Positions 26,521 through 35,013 of a DNA stretch of 64,000 nucleotides are shown piece after piece. The DNA is taken from positions 124,001 through 188,000 of the forward strand of contig JAHBTU010000003.1 in assembly GCA_019638455.1 (NCBI GenBank). Direction: 5' to 3'. Source of the DNA: Saprospiraceae bacterium (lineage in GTDB: Bacteria > Bacteroidota > Bacteroidia > Chitinophagales > Saprospiraceae). The notes beneath the pieces are model-generated. The model was not told the DNA's origin and did no database searches. It saw only the letters and a list, made by a program, of their open reading frames with translations. Within the stretch, counting starts at the first letter, position 1, and each line of letters starts with the position of its first letter. Position numbers and translations under genes: made by a program.

Positions 26521-27246
26521 ATGACCTTCGACGTCACCATCCCCGTTCTCAACGAGGAAGAAACCCTCGACCAACAGGTGCGTATCCTGCACGGTTTTCT
26601 GGAAAAAAACTTTTCCGCGCCCGGCCAGTGGCGCATCGTCATCGCCGACAATGGCAGCACCGACAACACCCGCCACATCGCTTCCGCGCTGTGCGACCAG
26701 TTCCCCGAAGTACAATTGGTCCGTGTGCCTGAAAAAGGGGTCGGCTTGGCGCTCAAGACCTCTTGGGAGCAGAGCCAAGCCGACATCGTGGGATACATGG
26801 ATTTGGATTTGGCGACCGACCTGAATCATTTCATTCAAGCCTACAACGCGCTCGCCACAGAGGGGTTCGACCTCGTTTACGGCACTCGTCTGCACAAAAA
26901 ATCGCGCGTCGTCGGGCGCACCTTAAAGCGGGAAATCACCTCGCGGGTGTTCAATTTTATGTTGAAAAATTACCTCGGCACCCGTTTTTCCGACGGTATG
27001 TGTGGTTTCAAATGGCTTTTGCGAAAACACGTCGCGCCGCTCATGGAAGGCGGCGCCGTCTCCAATGGTTGGTTTTTCAGCACCGAATTGTTGGCCGTTG
27101 CCGAATGGAAAGGGCTGAAAATGTGCGAATTGCCCGTGAAATGGACCGACGATACCTCTGGTAGCAAGGTGAACATACCTCGCTTGGCCAAGCAATACAT
27201 CAAAGCGATGCGGGTGTTGAAAAAAAGAAAGCCTACTGAAACGTGA
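26521..27246 (+). CDS. Family 2 glycosyltransferase, dolichyl-phosphate-mannose-synthase-like
   Basis: This 241-aa protein has the GT-A fold motifs: VTIPVLNEEETLDQQV at the N terminus, IVIADNGSTDNTRHIA, and the metal-binding DLDLATD (DxD) near residue 98, followed by SDGMCGFKWLLRK. Such enzymes transfer a sugar to a lipid phosphate or to surface glycans. There are no membrane segments, so it is probably peripheral at the inner membrane. Its last 14 bases overlap the end of the convergent peptidase gene. Confidence 0.85.
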   Translation: MTFDVTIPVLNEEETLDQQVRILHGFLEKNFSAPGQWRIVIADNGSTDNTRHIASALCDQFPEVQLVRVPEKGVGLALKTSWEQSQADIVGYMDLDLATDLNHFIQAYNALATEGFDLVYGTRLHKKSRVVGRTLKREITSRVFNFMLKNYLGTRFSDGMCGFKWLLRKHVAPLMEGGAVSNGWFFSTELLAVAEWKGLKMCELPVKWTDDTSGSKVNIPRLAKQYIKAMRVLKKRKPTET

Positions 27247-28468
27247 CGGGCAACGCCTGCTCCGCCCCATTTCGCTTCACGCGCACCGTGGTGCTGTCTC
27301 CTTTCTGAAAAGCGGCCAATGCCTTCATGTACTCCTGCACGTTGCTCACCGAATGCTCGCCCAATGCAGTGATGACATCGCCCTTCTTGATGCCGGCCTT
27401 AGCCGCAGGCTTGCCGTCCGTCACGCCATCCACATGCACGCCCTCGCCTTCCCAAGTGTAGTCGGGCATGATGCCAAGCGTCACTTTGAACCGAGGCGTG
27501 TTTTCCTGATTGGCTTTTGTCTCTTGAAAAGTCAGCTTCGGCTTCTTGTCGAGCGATTCGATGATGCGGGCGGCGTATTCGAGCACCTGTTTTTGGCCTG
27601 AAAAATTAACTTTGTCCACGTCGTCGGTCGGCTTGTGGTAGTCAGCGTGTTGGCCAGTGAAAAGGAACAAAACAGGGATGTTTTTCAGATAAAAAGAAGT
27701 GTGGTCGCTGGGGCCGATGCCCGAGCTGTCGAGTTTGATGCTCAAGTCTCCTTTCATGCCGTTGAGTGTCGGAACAAAATCGGGAGCCGTGCCCACGCCA
27801 CCCACCACGAGGCGTTTTTCGGCGTTGAGTCTTCCTATCATATCCATGTTGACCATGAAATTGACCTTCGAGAGGTCAATGGTGGGGTTTTCGGTATATT
27901 TCTTCGAGCCGAGTAGCCCCAGTTCCTCGCCCGAAAAGCAGAGGAAAAGGAAGTTGTGCCGCTCTTTCACGCCATTTTGGGCAAAGTAGCGAGCGAGTTC
28001 GACCGCCCCGGCGGTGCCACTGGCGTTGTCGTCCGCGCCGTTGTGAATTTTGCCCGACGGGTTGGCATCCAGCGAGTTGTGATCGTGGCCGAGGCCCAGG
28101 TGGTCGTAGTGAGCGCCGATGACGATGGTGTGTTCCGCGCCATTGTCCAGATAGGCGGCCACGTTGCGGCTGGCAATCACGGGCGCATTTTCCGCCACGC
28201 CTCCATGTGGGTCGGAGGGCTTTTTGAACGTGAAATGATGGAAGTAGGTGCCGTTGTCGCCTTTGGGGGCGAGGCCGATTTTTTTGAACTGCTTGGCCAG
28301 ATATGCAGCGGCTTTCCGTTCTTCCTCCGTACCCGTGCCGCGTCCTTTCAACTTGTCGGAAGCGAGGTAAGTGACGTGTTTTTTGAGTTTTTTTTCAGAA
28401 ATATCCTGTGTGAAGACGGGCTGAGCAGCCAAGAGAAATGCCGCGAGGCAGAGGGCTAATGATTTCAT
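27233..28468 (-). CDS. Secreted M28-family zinc aminopeptidase with PDZ domain
   Basis: This 411-aa protein has a signal peptide (MKSLALCLAAFLLAAQPVFTQ). The M28 metal ligands and catalytic residues appear in order: IGAHYDHLGLG (His, Asp), GADDNASGTAGAVELARYF (Asp), FSGEELGLLGSKKY (Glu-Glu), NMDMIGRL (Asp) and SDHTSFYLKNIPVLF (His). Residues from about 325 form a PDZ domain (DGVTDGKPAAKAGIKKGDVITALG). It probably trims peptides in the periplasm or outside the cell. A -7 element TACCTTTG lies just before the chosen ATG. Confidence 0.92.
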   Translation of the reverse strand: MKSLALCLAAFLLAAQPVFTQDISEKKLKKHVTYLASDKLKGRGTGTEEERKAAAYLAKQFKKIGLAPKGDNGTYFHHFTFKKPSDPHGGVAENAPVIASRNVAAYLDNGAEHTIVIGAHYDHLGLGHDHNSLDANPSGKIHNGADDNASGTAGAVELARYFAQNGVKERHNFLFLCFSGEELGLLGSKKYTENPTIDLSKVNFMVNMDMIGRLNAEKRLVVGGVGTAPDFVPTLNGMKGDLSIKLDSSGIGPSDHTSFYLKNIPVLFLFTGQHADYHKPTDDVDKVNFSGQKQVLEYAARIIESLDKKPKLTFQETKANQENTPRFKVTLGIMPDYTWEGEGVHVDGVTDGKPAAKAGIKKGDVITALGEHSVSNVQEYMKALAAFQKGDSTTVRVKRNGAEQALPVTFQ

Positions 28469-28487
28469 AGTCGGGAAAAATTTTGCG

Positions 28488-28495
28488 CAAAGGTA
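28488..28495 (-). promoter_or_regulatory. Promoter -7 element of the M28 peptidase gene
   Basis: TACCTTTG on the minus strand, 19 bases before the chosen ATG at 28468, with a TTG a little further upstream. The position implies a leader of only about 12 bases and supports the downstream ATG as the true start. Confidence 0.55.
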
Positions 28496-28726
28496 CAAGG
28501 CAAGGCAAGGGCAGTCACCATCTTTTGGTCAAAAAAGGAAATCACCTGATTATTTGGGGAAAAGCCCCCGCGACCAAATGAGCATTGGCAAGTCCTTTTT
28601 TTGAAAAAATGAAAACTGAGCTTTCCGCTACCACACCCGCGCAAAAAGAAAAATTGGCACGTCCGAAAACCCAGCATTTGAAATATAATTCTGTTTTGAG
28701 GGGCAATAAAACCCTGTTTAAAGAAC

Positions 28727-28734
28727 TATCTTTG
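28727..28734 (+). promoter_or_regulatory. Promoter -7 element of serA
   Basis: TATCTTTG matches TAnnTTTG exactly. Transcription would begin near 28741, about 22 bases before the serA ATG. Confidence 0.55.
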
Positions 28735-28762
28735 CCCCGTTATCTAAACATCAGGAAAAATC

Positions 28763-29719
28763 ATGGTAAAAATTCTCGCCAACGACGGCATTCACCCTGA
28801 CGGCCGCCTCCTCCTCGAGGAAGCTGATTACATTGTGGACGAAGACAAAATCCCTCAGGAAGAACTGACTGAGCGCATCGCCGACTACGACGTGCTCATC
28901 GTCAGAAGTGCCACAAAAGTGACGAAGGCCGTGATTGATGGCGGCAAAAACCTCAAAATCATCGCTCGCGGGGGCGTGGGCCTCGACAACATTGACCTTG
29001 AATATGCGCAAAGCAAGGGGATTCAGGTCTATAACACGCCCATGGCTTCGTCCAGAGCGGTGGCCGAACTGGCAGCAGGACACATTTTCGCGCTTTCTCG
29101 GATGCTCCACCGCAGCAATCGCGAACTGGCCGAGGGCGGGGATTTCAAAAAATTGAAAAAAGCCTACGAGACTGGTTTTCAAATCAAAGGGAAAACCCTC
29201 GGCATCATCGGTTTTGGGCGCATTGGTCAGGAGCTGGCCAAAATTGCCCTCGGCGTAGGGATGTCCGTGCGTGCGCACGACCCCTTTGTGCAGGAGGCTG
29301 AGGTGGGCATCCAACTCAATGAGTTCAGGGACTTGAAACTGTGCGTGAACATCCGCACCGAGCCTTTGGACAAAATTCTGCGCGAATCGGATTTTATCAG
29401 CATCCATATTCCCGGCTCCGGCAAAGCAAGCATCGCTGCCGAGGAATTTGCGAAGATGAAAGACGGCGTTTTCCTCATCAACACCGCTCGCGGCGGTGTC
29501 ATTGACGAAGAAGCCTTGCTGGAAGCCCTTGATAGCGGCAAAATCGCCGGGGCAGGTCTGGATGTGTACGAGAATGAGCCGACCCCGCGCGAGGCTCTGC
29601 TGCGCCACCCGAAAGTCTCTTGCACCCCGCACATCGGAGCAAGCACCATCGAAGCGCAATCATACATCGGCATGGAATTGGCCGATAAAATCATCGCGTT
29701 CTTCGGCGACGATAAATAG
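28763..29719 (+). CDS. serA: D-3-phosphoglycerate dehydrogenase, short form
   Basis: This 318-aa NAD-dependent 2-hydroxyacid dehydrogenase has IIARGGVGLDNIDLEYA, the NAD-binding GIIGFGRIGQELAKIA, FINTARGGVIDEEALLEALDSG (catalytic Arg region) and the catalytic His in CTPHIGAST. It would oxidise 3-phosphoglycerate, the first step of serine synthesis. It ends right after the catalytic domain, so the ACT-type regulatory domain of long SerA is absent. Its stop codon TAG is completed by the first bases of a short repeat element (29718-29885). Confidence 0.9.
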   Translation: MVKILANDGIHPDGRLLLEEADYIVDEDKIPQEELTERIADYDVLIVRSATKVTKAVIDGGKNLKIIARGGVGLDNIDLEYAQSKGIQVYNTPMASSRAVAELAAGHIFALSRMLHRSNRELAEGGDFKKLKKAYETGFQIKGKTLGIIGFGRIGQELAKIALGVGMSVRAHDPFVQEAEVGIQLNEFRDLKLCVNIRTEPLDKILRESDFISIHIPGSGKASIAAEEFAKMKDGVFLINTARGGVIDEEALLEALDSGKIAGAGLDVYENEPTPREALLRHPKVSCTPHIGASTIEAQSYIGMELADKIIAFFGDDK

Positions 29720-29885
29720 ACTTGTTGCGGTGGAGGCCTTTGGCGAAGGGAAAGCCCTTTTTCCGACTGGCTTCGTTAAATTTTTTGCCGAATATGCCCG
29801 ATTTCGACTGCAAAATTTGCCTTGCCAGTCGAAATAATGACAATCCCCTTCACCTTCACTCAAAGCCCTCCACCGCAACAAGTCT
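29718..29885 (+). mobile_element. MITE-like element, copy 1
   Basis: This 168-bp element has 19-bp perfect terminal inverted repeats (AGACTTGTTGCGGTGGAGG) and is bounded by a possible 3-bp duplication AAT. Inside, CGACTGGC and GCCAGTCG form a second inverted pair. No coding capacity. A second copy lies at 35997-36158. Removing it would turn the serA stop TAG into TAA without changing the protein. Confidence 0.85.
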
Positions 29886-30022
29886 AATAATAAGCAAGCA
29901 TCGCATCGGGAGAGTCTTCTTGGCATTTGATGCTCACGCACTTATTCAGGCGGTGGTTTCAAATCACTGCCTGAATAGACCTTCACGATTTTTTCGGCTC
30001 GTAACTGCACGGCACCCGCCCG

Positions 30023-30715
30023 TCAGCACTCTAAACCCTCCCACCATACCTTGTCAGGCAAAGCTGCCTCCATCCTTATAGCCTCTTTGCGGACGGGGTG
30101 GAGCAATTCCATGCACCAGCTGTGCAGCCCGATGGAAGCATCGGGGAGTGCGGAGGGAGCGCCATATTTCAAATCGCCCGCGATGGGGCAACCCCAAGCG
30201 GCCAATTGGACACGGATTTGGTGCGGGCGTCCCGTCAATGGGAACACACGGAGATGCCAGTAATCGCCCCTTTTGCCTATCGTTTCGTAGCGAGTGATGC
30301 TTTCTTTCGCATCCTGAAAAGGCCGGGCAAGTGCCTTCACGACGTTGCGCTGTTCGTCTTTCCACAAATAGTGGCACAGCTCGCCAGATGCCTGAGATGG
30401 CTCCCTGAGCACCAAGGCGAGGTAAGTCTTGGTCACTTGTTTTTCCCGAAACATCGTCGTCAAGCGGCTAAGCGCCTTGTCGGTGCGGGCAAAAAGCACC
30501 GCGCCGCTCACCGGGCGGTCGAGCCGATGAGCGGGGTGGAGGAAAACGGCTCCCGGTTTTTCATACTTTTCTTTCAGATAAGTCTTGCCCCAGTCGATCA
30601 GCGTCGCGTCGCCTGTGCGGTCGCCCTGAACCAGCCAGCCAGCTGGTTTGTTTATGCCCAACAAATGGTTGTCTTCAAAAATTACGGTAGGATTCACGGG
30701 GCAAAAGTATGCCAT
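30023..30715 (-). CDS. RluA-family RNA pseudouridine synthase, TruC-like
   Basis: This 230-aa protein has the RluA-class motif HRLDRPVSGAVLFA with catalytic Asp near residue 66, preceded by INKPAGWLVQGD and followed by LTGRPHQIRVQLAAWG. The lack of an S4 domain and the short length resemble TruC (tRNA-Glu/Ile1 U65 in E. coli), but the substrate cannot be decided from sequence. The upstream flank holds a 180-bp repeat. Confidence 0.9.
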   Translation of the reverse strand: MAYFCPVNPTVIFEDNHLLGINKPAGWLVQGDRTGDATLIDWGKTYLKEKYEKPGAVFLHPAHRLDRPVSGAVLFARTDKALSRLTTMFREKQVTKTYLALVLREPSQASGELCHYLWKDEQRNVVKALARPFQDAKESITRYETIGKRGDYWHLRVFPLTGRPHQIRVQLAAWGCPIAGDLKYGAPSALPDASIGLHSWCMELLHPVRKEAIRMEAALPDKVWWEGLEC

Positions 30716-30794
30716 GATGCCTCGAGATTCTTTTCTCTGATTCTAAATAGATTGCTATTTCAACGGTGCTCAAAAATTGGACAGCGCAACGTGT

Positions 30795-30974
30795 ATAGTC
30801 AACGCAAATCAGCCCCGTCCGCTTCCACTTGGCCGGGCAAGCCCCTGAGTACAGGGTCTGACAAGGTGGTTTTGAACGAACGGTGCTCGCAATCCTTTGG
30901 AAATCATGCAAATCAATCAAGGAAATCCCTGTCTTGCCAATGGGCAGGTTCAAATCCTCTTTAATCTGGGTATA
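30795..30974 (-). repeat. 180-bp dispersed repeat, copy A
   Basis: This is the reverse complement of the segment at 54501-54681, with very few differences. Two of those seen, both within the CCCGTTGGCAAGGC part, would alter amino acids if the frame were coding, so it looks like a noncoding repeat. The ends read TATA...TATA. It lies between the pseudouridine synthase gene and mqnD, ending 14 bases before mqnD. Confidence 0.85.
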
Positions 30975-30988
30975 GCATCCGCTCAAAC

Positions 30989-31819
30989 ATGACTCTATCA
31001 CTCGGTTTTTCCCCTTGCCCTAACGACACCTTCATCTTCGATGCCATGCTGCATGGCAAAGTGGATACCGAAGGACTTTCTTTTGAGGTGTTCATGGAAG
31101 ACGTGGAGGCGCTCAACCAAAGGGCCTTCGCTGGCAACATAGCCATCACCAAACTCAGCTATCACGCCTTTGCCTACCTCACCCACCGCTACGCCTTGTT
31201 GGATGCGGGCAGCGCCTTGGGGCACAATTGCGGCCCGCTGCTCATAGCGGCACAGCCCATCAGCGACGACGAGATTGACAACGCCCTCATCGCCATTCCG
31301 GGCAAAATGACAACGGCCAACTTCCTCCTAAGTCTTGCCTATCCCAAAGCCCAAAACAAACGAGAGACCTTGTTTTCAGCCATAGAAGATGCTGTGTTGG
31401 AAGGGAAAGCCCAAGCAGGACTCATCATTCACGAAAACCGATTCACCTACCAACAAAAAGGCTTGGTCAAGTTGATTGATTTGGGCGAATACTGGGAGAA
31501 GATGACAGGACTGCCCATTCCGCTGGGTGGCATTGTGGTGCATCGAGACGTGCCGATGGAATGGCAACAAAAAGTCAACCGGGTGCTGCGGCGCAGCGTG
31601 GAGTATGCCTTCGAGCATCGCGCCGATGTGATGCCTTTTGTTCGGCAGCACGCACAAACAATGGACGACGCGGTGATGCAGGCGCATATTGACCTCTATG
31701 TGACCCACCGCACGGTCCATTTGGGGGAAGAGGGGCGCGCCGCCGTGCATCAGATGTTCCGAGTGGCACGCGAGCGAGCGGTCATCCCAGACTACGAAGA
31801 AAATTTTTTCATAAATTAA
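30989..31819 (+). CDS. mqnD: 1,4-dihydroxy-6-naphthoate synthase (futalosine pathway)
   Basis: This 276-aa protein begins MTLSLGFSPCPNDTFIFDAM, the MqnD signature, with a periplasmic-binding-protein fold and the HNCGPLLIA and GKMTTANFLL segments. MqnD opens cyclic dehypoxanthine futalosine to yield the naphthoate ring of menaquinone, the respiratory quinone in most Bacteroidota. It stands alone here; mqnA, mqnB and mqnC are not in the window. It is followed by a terminator. Confidence 0.92.
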   Translation: MTLSLGFSPCPNDTFIFDAMLHGKVDTEGLSFEVFMEDVEALNQRAFAGNIAITKLSYHAFAYLTHRYALLDAGSALGHNCGPLLIAAQPISDDEIDNALIAIPGKMTTANFLLSLAYPKAQNKRETLFSAIEDAVLEGKAQAGLIIHENRFTYQQKGLVKLIDLGEYWEKMTGLPIPLGGIVVHRDVPMEWQQKVNRVLRRSVEYAFEHRADVMPFVRQHAQTMDDAVMQAHIDLYVTHRTVHLGEEGRAAVHQMFRVARERAVIPDYEENFFIN

Positions 31820-31900
31820 AAATGAATCCCATTTCTGGCACGGTTTTAGAAAATACTAAAAGCGTGTGTAAGTATTGTTTTTAGAATTGAAGAAATTCGG

Positions 31901-31929
31901 GGGGTGCGAAAAGTCGCGCCCCTTTTTTT
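31901..31929 (+). terminator. Terminator of mqnD
   Basis: GGGGTGCGA pairs with TCGCGCCCC (one G-T pair), loop AAAG, followed by seven T. It lies about 80 bases after the mqnD stop. Confidence 0.85.
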
Positions 31930-32112
31930 GTGTCCATGAAAATGGCCACTCCCTTGCCCGCCCCACCTAAAACTGAATAAGGCTGCTCGTTTTAATACCT
32001 TGATTCGCTAGGGTTGGCCAGTTCGCCATGCTCGCTCTCCCTGATTTTGAACAGATTGCGCTTTTAGCCATGCCCAAAACTTGGCGGCGTGAAAGTATAT
32101 GGCAGCCTGTCG
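31930..32112. other. Spacer between two terminators, no gene seen
   Basis: This stretch separates the mqnD terminator from the terminator shared with the skp side. It holds no credible gene, promoter match or repeat. Confidence 0.5.
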
Positions 32113-32160
32113 AAAAAAAACAGGTCATCGGACTTGAGCGCCCGATGACCTGTTTTTTTT
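32113..32160. terminator. Bidirectional terminator downstream of skp
   Basis: AAAAAAACAGGTCATCGG pairs with CCGATGACCTGTTTTTTT around a 10-base loop, with A and T runs on both sides. On the minus strand it ends the Skp/OmpH gene. Confidence 0.9.
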
Positions 32161-32188
32161 CAATCCACCAAGTATCTCTACCGAGAAA

Positions 32189-32710
32189 CTATTGCATTCC
32201 CAACTTTTTCTTCACCAATGGAGCGACATCGTCCGCTTCTGCGGCGAAAAGAAAGGCGCCCGAACTGGTATCAAAAATCATCAGATAGCCGTTTTCGGTG
32301 GCCACTGCTTTCACCGCATCTTCCACTCGCGTCAGTATGGGTTTCAGCAATTCGTCGCGCTTGGCATTGAGGGACTGCTGCGCCTGCTGCTCGAATTTTT
32401 GGATGTCTTCTTGCTGCTTTTGCAGTTCGGCTTGGCGTTGTTGTGTCTGCACGGGGGTGAGCTCGCCCTTGTTGTATTCCTGCTCCAGTTTGGCGTAGGC
32501 TTCCTGAAAGGCCTTGGTCATTTTTTCATCAATGGCTGTGAGCGAGTCGGCGAAAACTTTGAGCCGTTCGTTGGCAGCTTTGGTTTCCGACATGGATTCC
32601 AACAAGTTGCCCAAATTCATGTGGCCGTATTTAGGTGGTGCTTGAGCGTTGAGCGAGACTGCGCCCATCAAGAGTGCCACCAACAAGCAAATAGGTGTTT
32701 TGCGAAACAT
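32189..32710 (-). CDS. OmpH/Skp-family periplasmic chaperone
   Basis: This 173-aa protein has a signal peptide (MFRKTPICLLVALLMGAVSLNAQA). A long helical region follows (SMSETKAANERLKVFADSLTAIDEKMTKAFQEAYAKLEQEYNKGELTPVQTQQRQAELQKQQEDI), typical of the Skp coiled-coil arms, then VEDAVKAVATENGYLMIFDTSSGAFLFA. It would shield unfolded outer-membrane proteins in the periplasm on the way to the BAM complex. The upstream in-frame extension is not a signal sequence, so the ATG at 32710 is chosen. It is monocistronic. Confidence 0.9.
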   Translation of the reverse strand: MFRKTPICLLVALLMGAVSLNAQAPPKYGHMNLGNLLESMSETKAANERLKVFADSLTAIDEKMTKAFQEAYAKLEQEYNKGELTPVQTQQRQAELQKQQEDIQKFEQQAQQSLNAKRDELLKPILTRVEDAVKAVATENGYLMIFDTSSGAFLFAAEADDVAPLVKKKLGMQ

Positions 32711-32758
32711 CGTGTGTGAAAAAGTGTTTTTTTGAAAAAAAGAAACGAAAAACGGCGG

Positions 32759-32766
32759 CAAAAGTA
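32759..32766 (-). promoter_or_regulatory. Promoter -7 element of the skp-like gene
   Basis: TACTTTTG on the minus strand fits TAnnTTTG, with TTTG 22 bases upstream. It lies about 50 bases before the start codon. Confidence 0.5.
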
Positions 32767-32956
32767 ACAATTTGCGGCAGATGCGCCACAAAGTACGATA
32801 GGTGTCGCGCTTTTTTGAAAAACAAAATGCACAAACAAAGAAACCACTATGCCCTAAATCGCGTCTTGATGCTGTTTGTGACGAACATTTCGTGCCTTGT
32901 CGCGGCAAGTTAAAGTTCCGTTAAGCCGCAAAAACCAAGAAGGACGAAATGGTGCC

Positions 32957-32984
32957 TTGATACGTTTTTTTCGATGTACCTTTG
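32957..32984 (+). promoter_or_regulatory. Promoter of the carboxypeptidase-regulatory-like gene
   Basis: TTG, 17 bases, then TACCTTTG. It points toward the gene starting at 33044 and is divergent from the skp promoter. Confidence 0.55.
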
Positions 32985-33043
32985 TCAAGTCGCCAGCGGC
33001 ACGCACATGTTTTCCTCGATAACTTATCAACCATATACCTTCC

Positions 33044-33727
33044 ATGCGCTTGAAACTGTTTTTTGCATCGCTCTTCTTGTTTGTCGGTATCGCTGCACAC
33101 ACGCAGCAAGAGACAACGCAGCCGGAAAAGCCAAAGCAGCATCTTATTCAGTTCTCCGGCATGCTGCTCACCGACGACGGGGGCAGGCTTCGCCCGGTGC
33201 CTTATGCGACGGTTTACTTGCCTGATAAAAATCGGGGTACATACTCTGACTATCGCGGCTTTTTCACCATCGTGGTGGAAAAAGGCGACAAGGTGCGCTT
33301 CAAGTGCATCGGTCTTGAGACTGTCACCATCACGGTGCCTGACACGCTGACGCAAGACCAATACTCTGTGGTGCAATTGATGACACAGGACACCATCAAC
33401 CTGCCCGAATTGGTCATTTTCCCTTGGCCATCAAAAGAGCATTTTAAGATTGAGTTCTTGAAGATGGATGTGACACCCGAACTCCAACGCCGCGCCGCCG
33501 AAAATCTCGCCAACGAATATCTCGCGGAGGCGCGCAAAAATCCCGACATGGTGCCACACAGCGGTCGGGAAAGTGCCAATTTTTACTTGCGTCAGCAGGC
33601 CCGCGAGTATGTTTACATCGGTCAGGTGCCGCCGATGAACATTTTTAGCCCATTGGCATGGGGCCAATTTTTCAAAGCATGGAAAGATGGAAAATTCAAA
33701 AAACAGTCAACGGGCAAGGATGATTGA
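33044..33727 (+). CDS. Secreted protein with carboxypeptidase-regulatory-like domain
   Basis: This 227-aa protein has a signal peptide (MRLKLFFASLFLFVGIAAHTQ) and a domain at about 35-110: FSGMLLTDDGGRLRPVPYATVYLPDKNRGTYSDYRGFFTIVVEKGDKVRFKCIGLETVTI, the CarboxypepD_reg-like beta sandwich often found in Bacteroidota outer-membrane proteins. The C-terminal half is helical and basic (FKAWKDGKFKKQSTGKDD) with no known fold. The domain usually mediates assembly or glycan contacts rather than catalysis. It is monocistronic, convergent with the MFS gene. Confidence 0.8.
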   Translation: MRLKLFFASLFLFVGIAAHTQQETTQPEKPKQHLIQFSGMLLTDDGGRLRPVPYATVYLPDKNRGTYSDYRGFFTIVVEKGDKVRFKCIGLETVTITVPDTLTQDQYSVVQLMTQDTINLPELVIFPWPSKEHFKIEFLKMDVTPELQRRAAENLANEYLAEARKNPDMVPHSGRESANFYLRQQAREYVYIGQVPPMNIFSPLAWGQFFKAWKDGKFKKQSTGKDD

Positions 33728-33729
33728 GC

Positions 33730-34935
33730 TCAAAGCCTCACTCGCCGGATAGCCAGTAGAGACAGTATGGCCAATAGTCCCACCAACGCAAAACCGACGT
33801 GGAGGCCGTGTCGCTCGCCTATGAACCCGATGACGGGCGGGCCAGCCAAAAAACCCATGAAACTAAACGTCGCATAAGTTGCCAGCCCTGCCCCCGGTGC
33901 CAACCCCGGCACTCGCGCAGCGGCGTTGAAAAGAATCGGCGCTCCCAACGCCACGCCCGCCCCCAACAAGAAAAAGCCAGCAATCCCTACAAGTGGCATT
34001 TGCGCGACGATGATGCACAGCAGCGCCAAAGCAGAACACAAAGCCGTGAAAAAAAGCAGGTTCCGCTCGCCAAAACGAGGTATGAGCACATCGCCCGTGA
34101 AGCGCATGGCCATCATGGTAAGCGAAAAACAAGTGAAACCCAATGCTGCAATTTGCTCCGGCGCTCCCAACGAATCGCGCAGATAAACAGCACTCCAATC
34201 AAATGCTACCCCCTCACTAAGGCTCACCACCAGACCAATAAATATCATCAGCAGCAAATCGCGGTTGGGGAGTGCGAACTTGGAGCCTCCGCCGCCGTCG
34301 TCCGCCTGTCCGCCCTCCGGCACTTGGGAAAGCACGGGGCGTAGCCATATCAAAGTCGCCACCAATACCATCACGGCCAACACGCTTAGGTGCAAGCGAG
34401 GGGTCACGCCGAAGGCAATCAAGGCCGCCGCCGTGCCGGAGCCAGCCATGCCGCCAAAACTCCACATACCATGACAAGTGGACATGATGTACACCCCATC
34501 GGCACGCTCGATGTTGGTGGCGCAGGTGTTCATGGCCACGTTCATCAAAGCCACGGCGGCTCCCACCACTATCAGTGCGGCCAATAGCAGCCAACGGTCG
34601 GGCATCCAGACAGGCAGGGCGAATGCGATGGCCATTGCCAAGGTGCCTCCCACCGTCGAGCGAGCCAAGCCGAAACGGGCAATGATGCTTGGCGACAGCG
34701 GGTTCATGGCCAGCAAGCCAATGGGCAGCCCAAACAAGGCCAAGCCGAGTTGCGCGTCGTTGAGGCCCAATGAAGTTTTGACACGCGGAATATGCGCCAC
34801 CCAAGAGCCGAACATCAGGCTATCGGCGGCGAACGTGAGACCCGTAGCCAATGCTAAGGGGTGGCGGAAAAACAAGCTTAAATTGGTAAGGACTTTGGTC
34901 AGGGAACGGGCTGCGAAAGAGGCGGATGCGTTCAT
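33730..34935 (-). CDS. MFS transporter
   Basis: This 401-aa protein has about 12 hydrophobic segments in two bundles. The loop after segment 2, LPIGLLAMNPLSPSIIARFGLARSTVGG, resembles the MFS loop. FMGFLAGPPVIGFIGERHGLHVGFALVGLLA closes the second half. It resembles the fucose-permease/YbjJ-type carriers, but the substrate cannot be predicted. It ends three bases from the convergent carboxypeptidase-regulatory-like gene. Confidence 0.88.
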   Translation of the reverse strand: MNASASFAARSLTKVLTNLSLFFRHPLALATGLTFAADSLMFGSWVAHIPRVKTSLGLNDAQLGLALFGLPIGLLAMNPLSPSIIARFGLARSTVGGTLAMAIAFALPVWMPDRWLLLAALIVVGAAVALMNVAMNTCATNIERADGVYIMSTCHGMWSFGGMAGSGTAAALIAFGVTPRLHLSVLAVMVLVATLIWLRPVLSQVPEGGQADDGGGGSKFALPNRDLLLMIFIGLVVSLSEGVAFDWSAVYLRDSLGAPEQIAALGFTCFSLTMMAMRFTGDVLIPRFGERNLLFFTALCSALALLCIIVAQMPLVGIAGFFLLGAGVALGAPILFNAAARVPGLAPGAGLATYATFSFMGFLAGPPVIGFIGERHGLHVGFALVGLLAILSLLAIRRVRL

Positions 34936-35013
34936 CTGGGCGCTAAGTAACGGCAGATTGCGATTTTAGTCATGCTCAAAATTTGATGGTGCGAGGTATG
35001 CCTGCGACTTGCG

